A stretch of DNA of 64,000 nucleotides from SIG607 sp036307305 (GCA_036307305.1 JAXJXV010000021.1:81465-145464); one strand, 5' to 3'; positions 50,566-60,150 are shown, counted from the stretch's first letter. A program made the numbers and translations. Notes: a model not told the origin generated them from the sequence alone.

Positions 50566-52509
50566 TTATTTGTTTTTAATCCATACTGCAGCAAAGTTTT
50601 CATTCTCGCCGTAAAGCTTACCGCAACTTGCGTAGTCACAAAGCTTTATTTGTCCTTTTTTCGTTTTTGCATTTACTGTCAGCATACAGTTAAATTCGTT
50701 TTCTGTTTCTGTTATCTCAGCCAAACCGTTGTTGTCTATAATCTCTGCAGGAACAGACAGGTCATAACCGAATCTTGAATCCTGTGCCAACATAAGAGGA
50801 CCTCTCTTTAAGGCTACGTTAAGCAGAGCCTGGGGGTCTTGCTTGTCAATAGTGGCTACGGTTCTTGAGTTTTCACCCCAAATAACCTTATTCATAAGTT
50901 CTTGTGTTTCATATGCTACAGGTTTTATTATCTGAGTTGGCATATCAAAGGTTAAAGAAATATCGTTTTCACCTTTTTTACAATGAACGTCGTTATATCC
51001 GCTGTTCATTATAGCTAAGTTTTCGCCTACAACTATTTTTGTTTCTTTACTGAACTGTGGATTTCTGATTTTAAGAATAAAATTTTCCTCACAGTTTACA
51101 GTTATTCTAACTGTATTGCCAACAGGGTAGAGAGTATCTATTTTAATACTAACAGGCTTTCCTGATGGAGAAGCAGATGTATACTCACCTTTAATAAACA
51201 GGTTTAAAACAAGGCCCTTTTCATAGGTTAAAAGAGAAGCTTTATGAACACTTCCTATACCTGCAGAACCGATACAAACACAGCAACCGTAGAATTTATT
51301 ACCTGTCATAACCCTGAAACCGCCTATACCGTGACCGCGTATACCTTTTGTAAGAGGGCTGTAGCTGTCAAAGGGTAGTGGGTCAAGAGTCATACCTTCG
51401 GGTACGGCATCTCTAGGAATGGTGGTCTTTTTCTCTGTATTTATTGAACCGAGATAAGCGTTGTAATATGCCGTTTCAAAAGCATCTATGTACTTAGCCT
51501 CGCCTGTAAGAAGATTGAGCTGTAAGAAAAATTTCATAAGTGTTACAGTAACACAGGTTTCTTGCATAATGGGGTGATTGTTTGTGCTTGCCTGACGAAC
51601 TGTTGAATGGTCAAATAACTCATGTGTACAGCCGGACGAGCCTATAACGGTGAAATCATCTTCTAAAATAAGGTCACAGAAGTTAATTATCGCCGTTTTA
51701 TACCATTCTTCCCCTGTGACTCTGTAAAACTCTAAAAGACCCTCAAAGCAAGAGGTCATTTCGTATGCTTTAGTTACAGGGTACTGATATAAACTAAGCT
51801 CTTTCTTTTCGGCTAAACGAAAAATGTTCTCTACGGAGGCACCGCCCTCATCAACGATATACTGTGCGAAATCAAAATACTTTTTTTCACCTGTAATATT
51901 GTAAAGACGAACGACAGGTTCTAAAAGAGAAGAGGAATTAAGTCCGTACCAATGCTTTGTGGCGCGGGTTATGGGAAGCTTACCCTCGTCACTGTTGCCG
52001 ATTTTAGAAATTATGTAATCAACCTGACGGCACATAGATTTAATTATCTCGTTTTCCAATGCTTCATCCTTATTGATTTCGAGGAAATACTGCATACCGA
52101 GAAGCACATATTTTCTGCTCCAGATATCCCAAGCAGCAAATTCTTTTCCTATCTCATAGGTGGAAATTCTGCCCCATTTATCTTGTGTTTTAAGGATGTT
52201 TTTTACTGCAATAGTTAAAGTATTGTATAATTTTTGGTTTCTTGTATAGGAGTAAACAAAACATGCACCGCGCATCATTTTACCCCAGTATTCGCCTCTC
52301 CATCCGCCGTCATTAGCGTCAGGCTGTTCTCTGTACTGATCAACAAAAGTCTCCCAAAGGTTTTCATCAAGAAGCTGCCAGTCTTCAATATATTTTACAG
52401 TTTTTTCAGTTATTTCGTCAAACTTATAATAATTATTATAATTAATGAAGAAGTTATCTGTACTGAGTCTTGGGAAATTTGCGGTGTTTTCTTTGTAAAG
52501 GTTAAGCAT
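50566..52509 (-). CDS. GH127-like glycosidase (DUF1680, beta-L-arabinofuranosidase type)
   Basis: The 647-residue protein has the alpha/alpha-barrel repeats of DUF1680 (GEYWGKMMRGACFVYSYTRN, YFDFAQYIVDEGG, ETCVTVTLMKFFLQLNLLTGE with the zinc-region Glu and Cys) and GNKFYGCCVCIGSAGIGS, which fits the Cys-Cys pair of the GH127 zinc-cysteine site. Known enzymes remove beta-L-arabinofuranose, with related GH families acting on other sugars. It lacks a signal peptide. It lies downstream of the AraC regulator on the same strand. Substrate not certain. Confidence 0.8.
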   Translation of the reverse strand: MLNLYKENTANFPRLSTDNFFINYNNYYKFDEITEKTVKYIEDWQLLDENLWETFVDQYREQPDANDGGWRGEYWGKMMRGACFVYSYTRNQKLYNTLTIAVKNILKTQDKWGRISTYEIGKEFAAWDIWSRKYVLLGMQYFLEINKDEALENEIIKSMCRQVDYIISKIGNSDEGKLPITRATKHWYGLNSSSLLEPVVRLYNITGEKKYFDFAQYIVDEGGASVENIFRLAEKKELSLYQYPVTKAYEMTSCFEGLLEFYRVTGEEWYKTAIINFCDLILEDDFTVIGSSGCTHELFDHSTVRQASTNNHPIMQETCVTVTLMKFFLQLNLLTGEAKYIDAFETAYYNAYLGSINTEKKTTIPRDAVPEGMTLDPLPFDSYSPLTKGIRGHGIGGFRVMTGNKFYGCCVCIGSAGIGSVHKASLLTYEKGLVLNLFIKGEYTSASPSGKPVSIKIDTLYPVGNTVRITVNCEENFILKIRNPQFSKETKIVVGENLAIMNSGYNDVHCKKGENDISLTFDMPTQIIKPVAYETQELMNKVIWGENSRTVATIDKQDPQALLNVALKRGPLMLAQDSRFGYDLSVPAEIIDNNGLAEITETENEFNCMLTVNAKTKKGQIKLCDYASCGKLYGENENFAAVWIKNK

Positions 52510-52649
52510 AATAAAACCTCCTAAAAAGTTTGCTTTTAATTAATTATATATTTATTATAGAATGGTATAATTCAATAATAATTGATCATTTGAATTGTTT
52601 TATGGAATTTTTTCCTAACTATTTGTAATTTATAAATGTTAGTATGTAA

Positions 52650-53447
52650 TCAAAAGAATTTTTCTTTGCGATATTTTGCAGGAGATACAAAATGCACTTT
52701 TTTGAAAACTCTGCAAAAGTAAGGGAGAGATGTAAAGCCACTTTGTGTTGCACATTCTTCTAAAGGTATAAAAGGGTATTTCATAAGCTCACAGGCGGCA
52801 TTAATTCTGACGGTTGTTATATATGATGAGGGGGAGATATCATAATATGTTTTAAATAAATTTCTGAAGTGAGCTTCGCTTATATTACACATTTCTGCGA
52901 GATTAGAAACACTTAAATTTATATCGGAGTAATGTTCATCAATATAGTCTTTTGCATTTTCTATAACCAATTTTGAAAGGCTTTTTTTAGTGCTCTTATC
53001 ACTACTTTTTTTGACAATACCGTAAATGTTGTACAGTACAGAAAGAATTTCACAAAAGTTAGCAGCAGATGGACTGCGGTATAATCTGTACAGTCGTTCG
53101 AAAACATTTTCGGCGTTAAGTGACTGCACGGGGGTAAATACTTGACATTTTCTTTGTATAGGGGAGTCAAAATAAAAATCACAGAAAATGGAGGAATACC
53201 TGTTTGTAAGTATTTCCATTGTGTAAACTGAGTTGTGGGAAAGGAATATTATATCGCCCTTATTTACTTTGAAGGAATAACCGCCTTCGAAAGAATAATT
53301 GCAGCTCCCTTCTGTTATATAAACAAAAGAGTCGCTGTGCCTTCCGTTTGGATATGGACACTTTCGGCTGAATTGCAAAGTAGAACGTACAACTGAAACA
53401 ATTTCTTTTATATATAATTTTTCTTCGGTGATAATAAGCTCTGACAT
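52650..53447 (-). CDS. AraC-family transcriptional regulator
   Basis: The 265-residue protein has an N-terminal cupin-like sensor region (CPYPNGRHSDSFVYITEGSCNYSFEGGYSFKVNKGDIIFL) and a C-terminal double helix-turn-helix (NLSVSNLAEMCNISEAHFRNLFKTYYDISPSSYI and CATQSGFTSLPYFCRVFKK). It is divergent from the glycyl radical enzyme and upstream of the GH127-like gene, so it probably controls both in response to a sugar-like ligand. Confidence 0.9.
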   Translation of the reverse strand: MSELIITEEKLYIKEIVSVVRSTLQFSRKCPYPNGRHSDSFVYITEGSCNYSFEGGYSFKVNKGDIIFLSHNSVYTMEILTNRYSSIFCDFYFDSPIQRKCQVFTPVQSLNAENVFERLYRLYRSPSAANFCEILSVLYNIYGIVKKSSDKSTKKSLSKLVIENAKDYIDEHYSDINLSVSNLAEMCNISEAHFRNLFKTYYDISPSSYITTVRINAACELMKYPFIPLEECATQSGFTSLPYFCRVFKKVHFVSPAKYRKEKFF

Positions 53448-53474
53448 ATAAACACCTACCTTTGATTTATATAA

Positions 53475-53503
53475 ATTTTAACATTGTTTTTTTATAAAAT
53501 CAA
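53475..53503 (-). promoter_or_regulatory. promoter of the AraC regulator gene
   Basis: Minus strand: TTGATT (53498-53503), a 17-base spacer and TAAAAT (53475-53480). Confidence 0.65.
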
Positions 53504-53520
53504 TATAAATTAAGAAAAAC

Positions 53521-53549
53521 ACTTTCGAAAAGTGCAAAACTTTCGAAAA
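53521..53549. promoter_or_regulatory. two ACTTTCGAAAA direct repeats, likely operator
   Basis: ACTTTCGAAAA at 53521-53531 and 53539-53549 (18-base period), directly upstream of the -35 of the glycyl radical enzyme gene and within the divergent AraC region. It is a plausible binding site for that regulator. Confidence 0.5.
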
Positions 53550-53555
53550 TGAATG

Positions 53556-53584
53556 TTTACAAATGTTGATATTTGTACTATAGT
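53556..53584 (+). promoter_or_regulatory. promoter of the glycyl radical enzyme operon
   Basis: TTTACA (53556-53561), a 17-base spacer and TATAGT (53579-53584). Confidence 0.6.
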
Positions 53585-53602
53585 TAAAATGAGGTGGAAT
53601 GT

Positions 53603-55651
53603 ATGGATAGAAAATGCCTTGAAGAATATGTATTAAATCATATAGGTGATAATTTAGATACGATTTTTTTTAACGATTGTAAAACGATAGAATATCTATT
53701 TGAAAATTGCGATATTGTTATGTCGGACAGCGACCGCTTTTTTGCTAAGGTGAACTGCGATGGTATTATGCGTAGTCTTATAGAAAAAAGAACCGCTTTT
53801 ATAAAAAACAAAATTAAAGACGAGGGGTTACAGGAAGGACAGAATGTACTTGCCTTTACCGGTCTTTATGATTATAGTCATACAAATGCCGGATTAGATG
53901 ATATAATTTCTCTTGGAATTTCGGGTATCAGAGATCGCGCAAGAGAATACTTCTTAAAAGAAGGGAATCTCCAAAAGCAAGAATTCTATAATGCTATTTA
54001 CTGTGTTTATAGTTCTGCTATTGATTTTATGAGGCGTGTAGCTAAAATTGCAGAAAAAGCGAAAAAAACAGAAATGGCAAACGGTATTTACAGGCTTTGC
54101 ATCGGTGCGCCTAAAACACTTTTTGAAGCTATGCAGACTATAGAAATATATTATGTATTGCAGCAGATGTTTGATGGCACGGTGATGAGAACCCTTGGTA
54201 GACTTGATACACTTTTACTTCCTTTTTATCTTAAAGACAAAGAAAATGCAGAGAAGCTTTTTGTGGATTTTTTTGAAGAACTTGCTACCTTTAAGGCAGT
54301 TGCCAATATGCCTTTTGCAATAGGCGGTACTAACGACAATGGAGAAAGCGCCTTTAATGAACTTTCTGCGGTTGTTTTGAGAGCGTATAAGAAATGCGCA
54401 AGTGCTGATATAAAAATGCATATTCTTTGTAGAGAAGATATGCCTGAGAATGTTTTAAAAGAAGCTTTCGATTCGGTGAGAGCAGGCGCGAACAGTATAG
54501 TTTTCATGTCTGACAAAAAGGTTATAGAGGCTCTTGCGCATCTAGGCGCTGATATGGAGGATGCTATAAAATATCACGTCGTTGGCTGTTATGAGTGTGG
54601 CGCTGAGCAGGAACTTACATGTTCCTGTAATGCAAGAATTAATTTACCTAAAGCCTTAGAGTGTGCGCTTAACGGCGGTAAGGATATGCTCACAGGAGAA
54701 CTCATTGGTATTGAAAACGATGGTGATTTTAAGTCTTTCGAACAACTGTATAAAGAATTTTTAAGACAGGTTAAATATTTCTGTGATTCGGCAATACAAA
54801 TTACCGATATGTATGAAGAACATTATAGCAAAATCCATTGTGCACCTATTTTATCTGCAACATATAAATCCGCTATGGAAAAAGGCGGTGACCTGTATTG
54901 TGATTATGCTGCAAAGTATAACAATTCCTCTCTTAACGCGGTGGGACTGGCAACTGTGGTTGATTCCCTTGTTGCAATAAAAGAACTTGTGTATACTCAG
55001 AAAAAAATCACAATAAGTCAGTTTACAGAAATACTTAAAAATAACTGGGCTGATAACGAGGCGCTCAGACTTACCTGTAAAAACCGTATGGAAAAATACG
55101 GTATGGGAAGTGAAAATGCTGACGGTATCGCAAAAGATATTGTAGATAAGCTTTATACCTTTGTGTCGGGGATACCTAATAAAAAGGGCGGAGTTTACAG
55201 ACTGGGACTGTTCTCTATTGACTGGCGTTGGAGTTTCGGCAGAGCTACTGCGGCAAGTGCTGACGGCAGAAAAAGCAGAGAAACCCTATCACAAAATACA
55301 AGTGCATCCTTTGGCGCTGATAAGCTTGGCGCGACGGCTCATCTTACGTCTGCTGCAAAACTTGATGCTGTTAAGACGCCGAATGGACATATTGTAGATA
55401 TAGACCTCCATAGCTCTGCTGTAGAGGGTGAAAATGGACTTAATGCTCTTGTTTCCACACTTAAGACGTATTTTGATATGGGCGGCTTTTCGGTTCATTA
55501 CAATGTGCTTGATACCGAGGTGCTAAAAAAAGCAAAGGAAAATCCTCAGGACTATCCTAATTTACAGGTTCGTCTTTGCGGATGGAATGTACTGTTTAAT
55601 TCCCTTACTGCAAAAGAAAAGGACGAATTTATAGAAAGAAGCATAAAATGA
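53603..55651 (+). CDS. glycyl radical enzyme of unknown substrate
   Basis: The 682-residue protein is a short member of the pyruvate formate-lyase superfamily. The thiyl cysteine is Cys329 in VVGCYECGAEQE; the Cys-x-Glu arrangement matches the dehydratase and lyase classes rather than PFL, which has Cys-Cys. The radical glycine is Gly660 in VRLCGWNVLFNSL, where most families read RVxGY. Radical-site context, length (most relatives are near 780-850) and neighbours do not name a substrate. ATG 53603 after GAGGTGG is used. It overlaps its activase by 4 bases. Confidence 0.85.
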   Translation: MDRKCLEEYVLNHIGDNLDTIFFNDCKTIEYLFENCDIVMSDSDRFFAKVNCDGIMRSLIEKRTAFIKNKIKDEGLQEGQNVLAFTGLYDYSHTNAGLDDIISLGISGIRDRAREYFLKEGNLQKQEFYNAIYCVYSSAIDFMRRVAKIAEKAKKTEMANGIYRLCIGAPKTLFEAMQTIEIYYVLQQMFDGTVMRTLGRLDTLLLPFYLKDKENAEKLFVDFFEELATFKAVANMPFAIGGTNDNGESAFNELSAVVLRAYKKCASADIKMHILCREDMPENVLKEAFDSVRAGANSIVFMSDKKVIEALAHLGADMEDAIKYHVVGCYECGAEQELTCSCNARINLPKALECALNGGKDMLTGELIGIENDGDFKSFEQLYKEFLRQVKYFCDSAIQITDMYEEHYSKIHCAPILSATYKSAMEKGGDLYCDYAAKYNNSSLNAVGLATVVDSLVAIKELVYTQKKITISQFTEILKNNWADNEALRLTCKNRMEKYGMGSENADGIAKDIVDKLYTFVSGIPNKKGGVYRLGLFSIDWRWSFGRATAASADGRKSRETLSQNTSASFGADKLGATAHLTSAAKLDAVKTPNGHIVDIDLHSSAVEGENGLNALVSTLKTYFDMGGFSVHYNVLDTEVLKKAKENPQDYPNLQVRLCGWNVLFNSLTAKEKDEFIERSIK

Positions 55652-56484
55652 AAGGCTTAATTTCAGGAATAAAGAGAATGGAAATACACGACGGGGATGG
55701 ACTGCGCACTACGGTATTTTTTAAAGGCTGTCCTTTAAAATGTATATGGTGTCACAATCCCGAAAGTATTTCCTTTGAAAGACAAATGGCGTTTTTTAAA
55801 GAAAAGTGCTGCGGCTGTCTTGAGTGTAATAAATTTCCCCAGAGCGATATAGAAAAAATCTGTGAAAACTGTCCTATGGAAGCAAGGGTGCTTTTCGGTA
55901 AGGAATATGAAGCAGATGAGTTGGCAAAATTGCTTTTGGTTGATAAACCGTTTTTTGATAACAGCTCTGGCGGTGTAACTTTTTCAGGTGGGGAGTGTCT
56001 TGCTCAGCCACAGTTTACCGTAGAACTTGCAGGTATTTTGAAAAAACTGGGAGTAAGTGTTTACATTGATACTTGTGGTTTTGTAAACAGGGAAGTGCTT
56101 GACGAAATAATTCCTCTGACCGATAAATTTCTGTATGATATAAAGGCTATTGACTCCTGTCTTCATAAGAAGCTTACAGGCGTTGAGAATAATATCATAC
56201 TTGATAATCTTAAATACCTTATTTCAAGGAATTGTTCTATAGAAATAAGATATCCTTTAGTTAAAGGCTATAATGATGAAGAAGCGGAAAAAATCGGGAT
56301 GTTTTTAAAGGAAAATAATTTTAAAGGCAAGGTGAAAATTCTTAAATACCATTCATTTGCCGCTTCGCGTTATGAGGCTCTGTCTATGCCTTGTTATATG
56401 CCCGAAACCGAAACTCGCGACGAACATATTATAGAGGCAAAAAATGTCTTTAATAAATATAAAATAGAGGTGTGTGCAGATTAA
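55648..56484 (+). CDS. glycyl radical enzyme activating enzyme
   Basis: The 278-residue radical SAM protein has CPLKCIWCHNPESI (CxxxCxxC) within GDGLRTTVFFKGCPLKC, a cysteine-rich insert (CCGCLECNKF and CENCPME, about 57-78) that could hold an extra cluster, and GGVTFSGGECLAQP. It cleaves S-adenosylmethionine to place the radical on Gly660 of its partner. Its ATG overlaps the partner's TGA (ATGA). It ends inside a terminator hairpin. Confidence 0.92.
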   Translation: MKGLISGIKRMEIHDGDGLRTTVFFKGCPLKCIWCHNPESISFERQMAFFKEKCCGCLECNKFPQSDIEKICENCPMEARVLFGKEYEADELAKLLLVDKPFFDNSSGGVTFSGGECLAQPQFTVELAGILKKLGVSVYIDTCGFVNREVLDEIIPLTDKFLYDIKAIDSCLHKKLTGVENNIILDNLKYLISRNCSIEIRYPLVKGYNDEEAEKIGMFLKENNFKGKVKILKYHSFAASRYEALSMPCYMPETETRDEHIIEAKNVFNKYKIEVCAD

Positions 56485-56502
56485 TGCACACACCTCTATT
56501 CT
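56463..56502. terminator. bidirectional terminator overlapping the activase end
   Basis: A 16-bp stem (56463-56478 with 56485-56500) includes the last activase codons and sits between convergent genes. Confidence 0.88.
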
Positions 56503-57549
56503 TTAAATATCTAATTTCCAGTTTCCTGAGAGAACACGCGGTTCGCAGTCGTTCCACTTTGTTTCGGGAGGGAGAACACCGTGTACGTAATCGCTTTCCA
56601 TACCCTCGACTGTTATCTCACCATCATCAGTAATAGTTACAATAGCACTCAAAGGATCAGCGCTGTACCATGTGTTTTTATTCATCCAGTCCTCAGTGTA
56701 ACTTCTGTCGTATGTAGAAGTGACATTGCCGTTTTCATCAAAATCGGAGTATTTATAGGTTTGCTCTTCTGTATAATGCTCACTCTGAATTCCTTGCCAC
56801 CAACTGTTCTTGGCGGTATTCATATCTAGATATAAAACGTTATCAAGCACACAGGCATTGTTGGTATGAATATGACCATTTATTGCCATTAACACTGTGC
56901 CTTTTTTCATAGCGTTTACACGGCTGAACAGATTTCTTATAAATACGCTGTCAGGGGAGGTACTTCTGAATTTTCCGGAGAAACTGTCGTGACTTATTAT
57001 AATGCACTTTTTACCATCTTTAGCAGATTGGATAAGCGTTTTCTCTAACCATATAAGCTGTTCTGTACCAAGACTGTTACCAAATGTGTTTTCATTTGGC
57101 GGGCCGAAACTTCTCGCTCTGTTGTGTTCCCAAAAACCTTCACTGTTGAAGGAATAATTGGTATCGGTACAAACTATTCTAAAGTTTTTAATGTCAGCGT
57201 AATAATAAGCTATACTTCCGTCACCGATTTTACCGTCCTTTGTTCCCCAAACAACGTTTTGGTCATTGGTGAGGAACTTTGTAACGTCATTCATTGAGTT
57301 GTAACTTTCAAGCTCGTGGTTACCGTAAACGCCGTATACGTTAATGCCCATTTTGTTGTTAAGCAGAGGCTCAATGACTTCCTTAGAATTTACGTAATCA
57401 TTGCAAAAGTCGCCTGCATGTAAAATTATTTCTGCTTTTTCGTCCTCAGCTCTTTTTAAAATTGTCAAAAGGTCATAGAGTGTTATAGAATACATACCCT
57501 TTTTGTAGTGAAAATCGGCAAAAAGAGAAATCTTTAATTTTTCAGACAT
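56503..57549 (-). CDS. calcineurin-like metallophosphoesterase
   Basis: The 348-residue protein has the phosphoesterase motifs in order: FADFHYKKG, HAGDFCND, GVYGNHELES, IISHDSFSG and NGHIHTN. There is no signal peptide, so it should be cytoplasmic. Family members range from phosphodiesterases to nucleotide phosphatases, and the substrate is not apparent. It is 20 bases downstream of glyA on the same strand and may be cotranscribed with it. Confidence 0.85.
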   Translation of the reverse strand: MSEKLKISLFADFHYKKGMYSITLYDLLTILKRAEDEKAEIILHAGDFCNDYVNSKEVIEPLLNNKMGINVYGVYGNHELESYNSMNDVTKFLTNDQNVVWGTKDGKIGDGSIAYYYADIKNFRIVCTDTNYSFNSEGFWEHNRARSFGPPNENTFGNSLGTEQLIWLEKTLIQSAKDGKKCIIISHDSFSGKFRSTSPDSVFIRNLFSRVNAMKKGTVLMAINGHIHTNNACVLDNVLYLDMNTAKNSWWQGIQSEHYTEEQTYKYSDFDENGNVTSTYDRSYTEDWMNKNTWYSADPLSAIVTITDDGEITVEGMESDYVHGVLPPETKWNDCEPRVLSGNWKLDI

Positions 57550-57569
57550 TTTATGCGTCCTCCCGTGAT

Positions 57570-58811
57570 TTATTTTTCGATGTAAATAGGGAAGTTACCG
57601 CAAAGCTCAATAACCTGTTCCTTTACGGTTTCCTTGCTGTTTTCAAAATCAGTAGCGACAAGCTTTAACCAATGAGCAATTTTGAGCATTTCAGCCTCTT
57701 TGAAGCCTCTTGTGGTAACGGCAGGGGTACCGATTCTCAGACCGCTTGTAACAAAAGGACTTTGTGGATCGGCAGGAATTGTGTTTTTATTAGCAGTTAT
57801 GTGTACCTCGTCAAGCATTTTCTCAAATTCCTTACCTGTGAGGTTCATATTTCTAAGGTCTAAAAGCATAAGGTGGTTATCTGTACCGCCTGATACTATG
57901 TTGAAGCCTTCTTCTTTAAGAGCGTTAGCAAGACACTGAGCGTTTTTGATAATCTGCTTCTGATATTCCTTGAATTCGTCTGTAAGAGCCTCCCCGAGAG
58001 CAACGGCCTTAGCGGCAATAATATGCATTAAAGGACCGCCCTGAATGCCGGGGAATATAGCCTTGTCAATCTGCTTTGCATATTTCTCCTTGCAGAGAAT
58101 AAGTCCTCCTCTTGGACCGCGGAGAGTTTTGTGGGTTGTGGTGGTAACCACGTCAGCGTATGGAACAGGGCTTTCGTGAAGACCTGCGGCTACAAGACCT
58201 GCAATATGTGCCATATCAACAAGGAGATAAGCCCCTACCTTGTCGGCAATTTCTTTAAAACGCTTAAAGTCTATAGATCTTGCATAGGCAGAAGCACCTG
58301 CAAGAATAAGCTTAGGCTTATTTTCAGTAGCCAGTTTTTCAACCAAATCGTAATCAATGGTCTGGGTATTTTCATCAACACCGTAGGGGATAATGTTGAA
58401 GTATTTGCCTGAAATATTAACTGGTGAGCCGTGAGATAAGTGTCCGCCTTCGGAGAGATTCATAGAAAGAACGGTATCACCGGGTTCGAGCAGAGCAAAG
58501 AAAACGGCAAGGTTTGCACTGGCGCCCGAATGAGGCTGAACGTTAGCGTGTTCAGCGCCGAAAAGCTTCTTCGCTCTTTCTCTTGCAATTTCCTCTACCT
58601 CGTCAACGTACATACATCCGCCGTAATAACGTTTTGACGGATAACCCTCGGCATATTTGTTGGTAAGGGGAGTACCTGCGGCAAGAAGCACGGCTTCACT
58701 TACAACGTTTTCACTTGCAATAAGCTCAATATTGTGCTGCTGACGGTTGTTCTCTCTCTCAACAGAAGCATAAACCTCACTGTCGAATTCTTTTAATTTG
58801 TCGTAAAACAT
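57570..58811 (-). CDS. glyA: serine hydroxymethyltransferase
   Basis: The 413-residue PLP enzyme shows NIELIASENVVSEAVL, NKYAEGYPSKRYYGGC, HSGASANLAVFFALL, the PLP lysine in VVTTTTHKTLRGPRGG and GIRIGTP-like GLRIGTPAVTTRGF. It interconverts serine and glycine and supplies one-carbon units. It is likely cotranscribed with the metallophosphoesterase behind it. Confidence 0.97.
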   Translation of the reverse strand: MFYDKLKEFDSEVYASVERENNRQQHNIELIASENVVSEAVLLAAGTPLTNKYAEGYPSKRYYGGCMYVDEVEEIARERAKKLFGAEHANVQPHSGASANLAVFFALLEPGDTVLSMNLSEGGHLSHGSPVNISGKYFNIIPYGVDENTQTIDYDLVEKLATENKPKLILAGASAYARSIDFKRFKEIADKVGAYLLVDMAHIAGLVAAGLHESPVPYADVVTTTTHKTLRGPRGGLILCKEKYAKQIDKAIFPGIQGGPLMHIIAAKAVALGEALTDEFKEYQKQIIKNAQCLANALKEEGFNIVSGGTDNHLMLLDLRNMNLTGKEFEKMLDEVHITANKNTIPADPQSPFVTSGLRIGTPAVTTRGFKEAEMLKIAHWLKLVATDFENSKETVKEQVIELCGNFPIYIEK

Positions 58812-58833
58812 AACTTTACCTCTTTCTTTTTTA

Positions 58834-59463
58834 TTACATTAATTCAAAATCACTTTTCGGATGGTTGCAAAGGGGGCAGGTCCAGTCGTCAGGCAACTGC
58901 TCAAAGGGTACCTTTTCCTTTGCATCGTCATAAACAAAACCGCATATAGTGCATACCCATTTTTTGCTGTTCGTTTCACTTTGTACTGTTGGCTTTGGTT
59001 TAATGTTAGCGTGATAATAAGCGTAGGTTACAGAAGGAATGCCGCTAAGCTCAACGGTTTCTGTCACTTCGGCAATAAACAGTGTATGAGTACCAAGGTC
59101 TACAGAACTTTTTACCTTTGCGCTTATAACTGTATTAATATTGTCTTTCACGTAAGTTATGCCGTTTTGGGTTCTTGGGGCGTCCTTTTCTACCTTGTCA
59201 GTATCTCTTCCGCTTTTAAAACCGTACTGTGTGAATAGGTCAAAGGTTACGCCCTCGCAAATTACAGAAACGTTGAACTCGCCTGTTCTCATTATCATAT
59301 CGTGTGTGTAATTGCTTTTGTTTACAGCAACGCTGATACAAAGAGGAGAAACGGTAACCTGAGATACTGTGTTTATAATACAGCCGTTATCCTTGCCGTT
59401 TTCCCTTGCGCTTAATACATACAGTCCGTATGAAATGTTATTAAGAGCTTTTTCGTTAATCAT
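58834..59463 (-). CDS. flavin reductase-rubredoxin fusion (Hrb type)
   Basis: Residues 1-160 form an FMN-binding flavin reductase domain (NNISYGLYVLSAR, TVSPLCISVAVNKSN). Residues about 165-209 are a rubredoxin with two CxxC knuckles in WVCTICGFVYDD and WTCPLCNHPKSDF. This is the layout of high-molecular-weight rubredoxin, which passes electrons from NAD(P)H to flavodiiron proteins that remove oxygen or NO. ATG 59463 with AAAGGCAG is used instead of the longer frame. No flavodiiron gene is adjacent. Confidence 0.9.
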   Translation of the reverse strand: MINEKALNNISYGLYVLSARENGKDNGCIINTVSQVTVSPLCISVAVNKSNYTHDMIMRTGEFNVSVICEGVTFDLFTQYGFKSGRDTDKVEKDAPRTQNGITYVKDNINTVISAKVKSSVDLGTHTLFIAEVTETVELSGIPSVTYAYYHANIKPKPTVQSETNSKKWVCTICGFVYDDAKEKVPFEQLPDDWTCPLCNHPKSDFELM

Positions 59464-59516
59464 AATTATCTGCCTTTCTTTATAATACATAATAATATTA
59501 CCACTAAATGTGCGTG

Positions 59517-59545
59517 TTGACAATTATTATTTTTTGAATTATTAT
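59517..59545 (+). promoter_or_regulatory. bioY promoter
   Basis: TTGACA (59517-59522), a 17-base spacer and TATTAT (59540-59545). I see no clear BirA operator. Confidence 0.65.
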
Positions 59546-59578
59546 AAAAATATTAATAATAAGGAAAGGAATGTGAAA

Positions 59579-60130
59579 ATGCATAAGAATTATCTCTATA
59601 AAACCGTGAGAAGCGGTATTTTTGCGGCAATAATATGCGTCAGCTCCTTTCTTGTTATACCCATAGGCGCCGTACCTGTAACACCTGCTGTTTTAACAGT
59701 AATGCTTTGCGGTGTTGTTTTAACTCCTTTTGAAGCTTTTTGCGCGTCGGCGGTGTACGTAATTATGGGCGCCATTGGTTTTCCTGTTTTTTCGGGCGGA
59801 AGCGGTGGCTTGGGAGTGTTGTTTGGACTGACTGGCGGATATATCTGGTCATATCCTATCCTTTCGCTTATTGTCTCGCTCTTTTGTAAAATAAAAACAA
59901 AAAAACGGTGCTTAAAATACGTATTTGCTTTTATCGGCTGTGTGACAGGACTTATTATTTGTTATTTCTTTGGTACTGCGCAGTATATGTTAGTGGCAAA
60001 CGCGAGTTTTTATACGGCGTTAATAACCTGCGTTTTTCCGTTTGTTCCTATAGATATTTTTAAAACAGTCTGTGCCGTATGCATTGGTATTGAGCTATCC
60101 AAACATTTGAAGAGAACAGCAGTCGCCTGA
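59579..60130 (+). CDS. bioY: biotin transporter S component
   Basis: The 183-residue membrane protein has six helices and BioY segments: PIGAVPVTPAVLTVMLCGVVLTP, GAIGFPVFSGGSGGLGVLFGLTGGYIWSYP and PFVPIDIFKTVCAVCIG. BioY imports biotin, alone or with an ECF module. ATG 59579 follows AAGGAAAGGA. The end of the gene forms half of its own terminator stem. Biotin auxotrophy is suggested, since no bio synthesis genes are seen here. Confidence 0.93.
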   Translation: MHKNYLYKTVRSGIFAAIICVSSFLVIPIGAVPVTPAVLTVMLCGVVLTPFEAFCASAVYVIMGAIGFPVFSGGSGGLGVLFGLTGGYIWSYPILSLIVSLFCKIKTKKRCLKYVFAFIGCVTGLIICYFFGTAQYMLVANASFYTALITCVFPFVPIDIFKTVCAVCIGIELSKHLKRTAVA

Positions 60131-60150
60131 CTGCTGTTCTCTATTTTTTT
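60111..60150 (+). terminator. bioY terminator overlapping the coding end
   Basis: A 14-bp stem (60111-60124 with 60129-60142) spans the stop codon and is followed by seven T's. Confidence 0.88.

Noticed and set aside
59463..59579. BirA operator before bioY
   Set aside because: The region is AT-rich with a good promoter, but I cannot find the long TTGT/ACAA dyad expected for a biotin repressor site.
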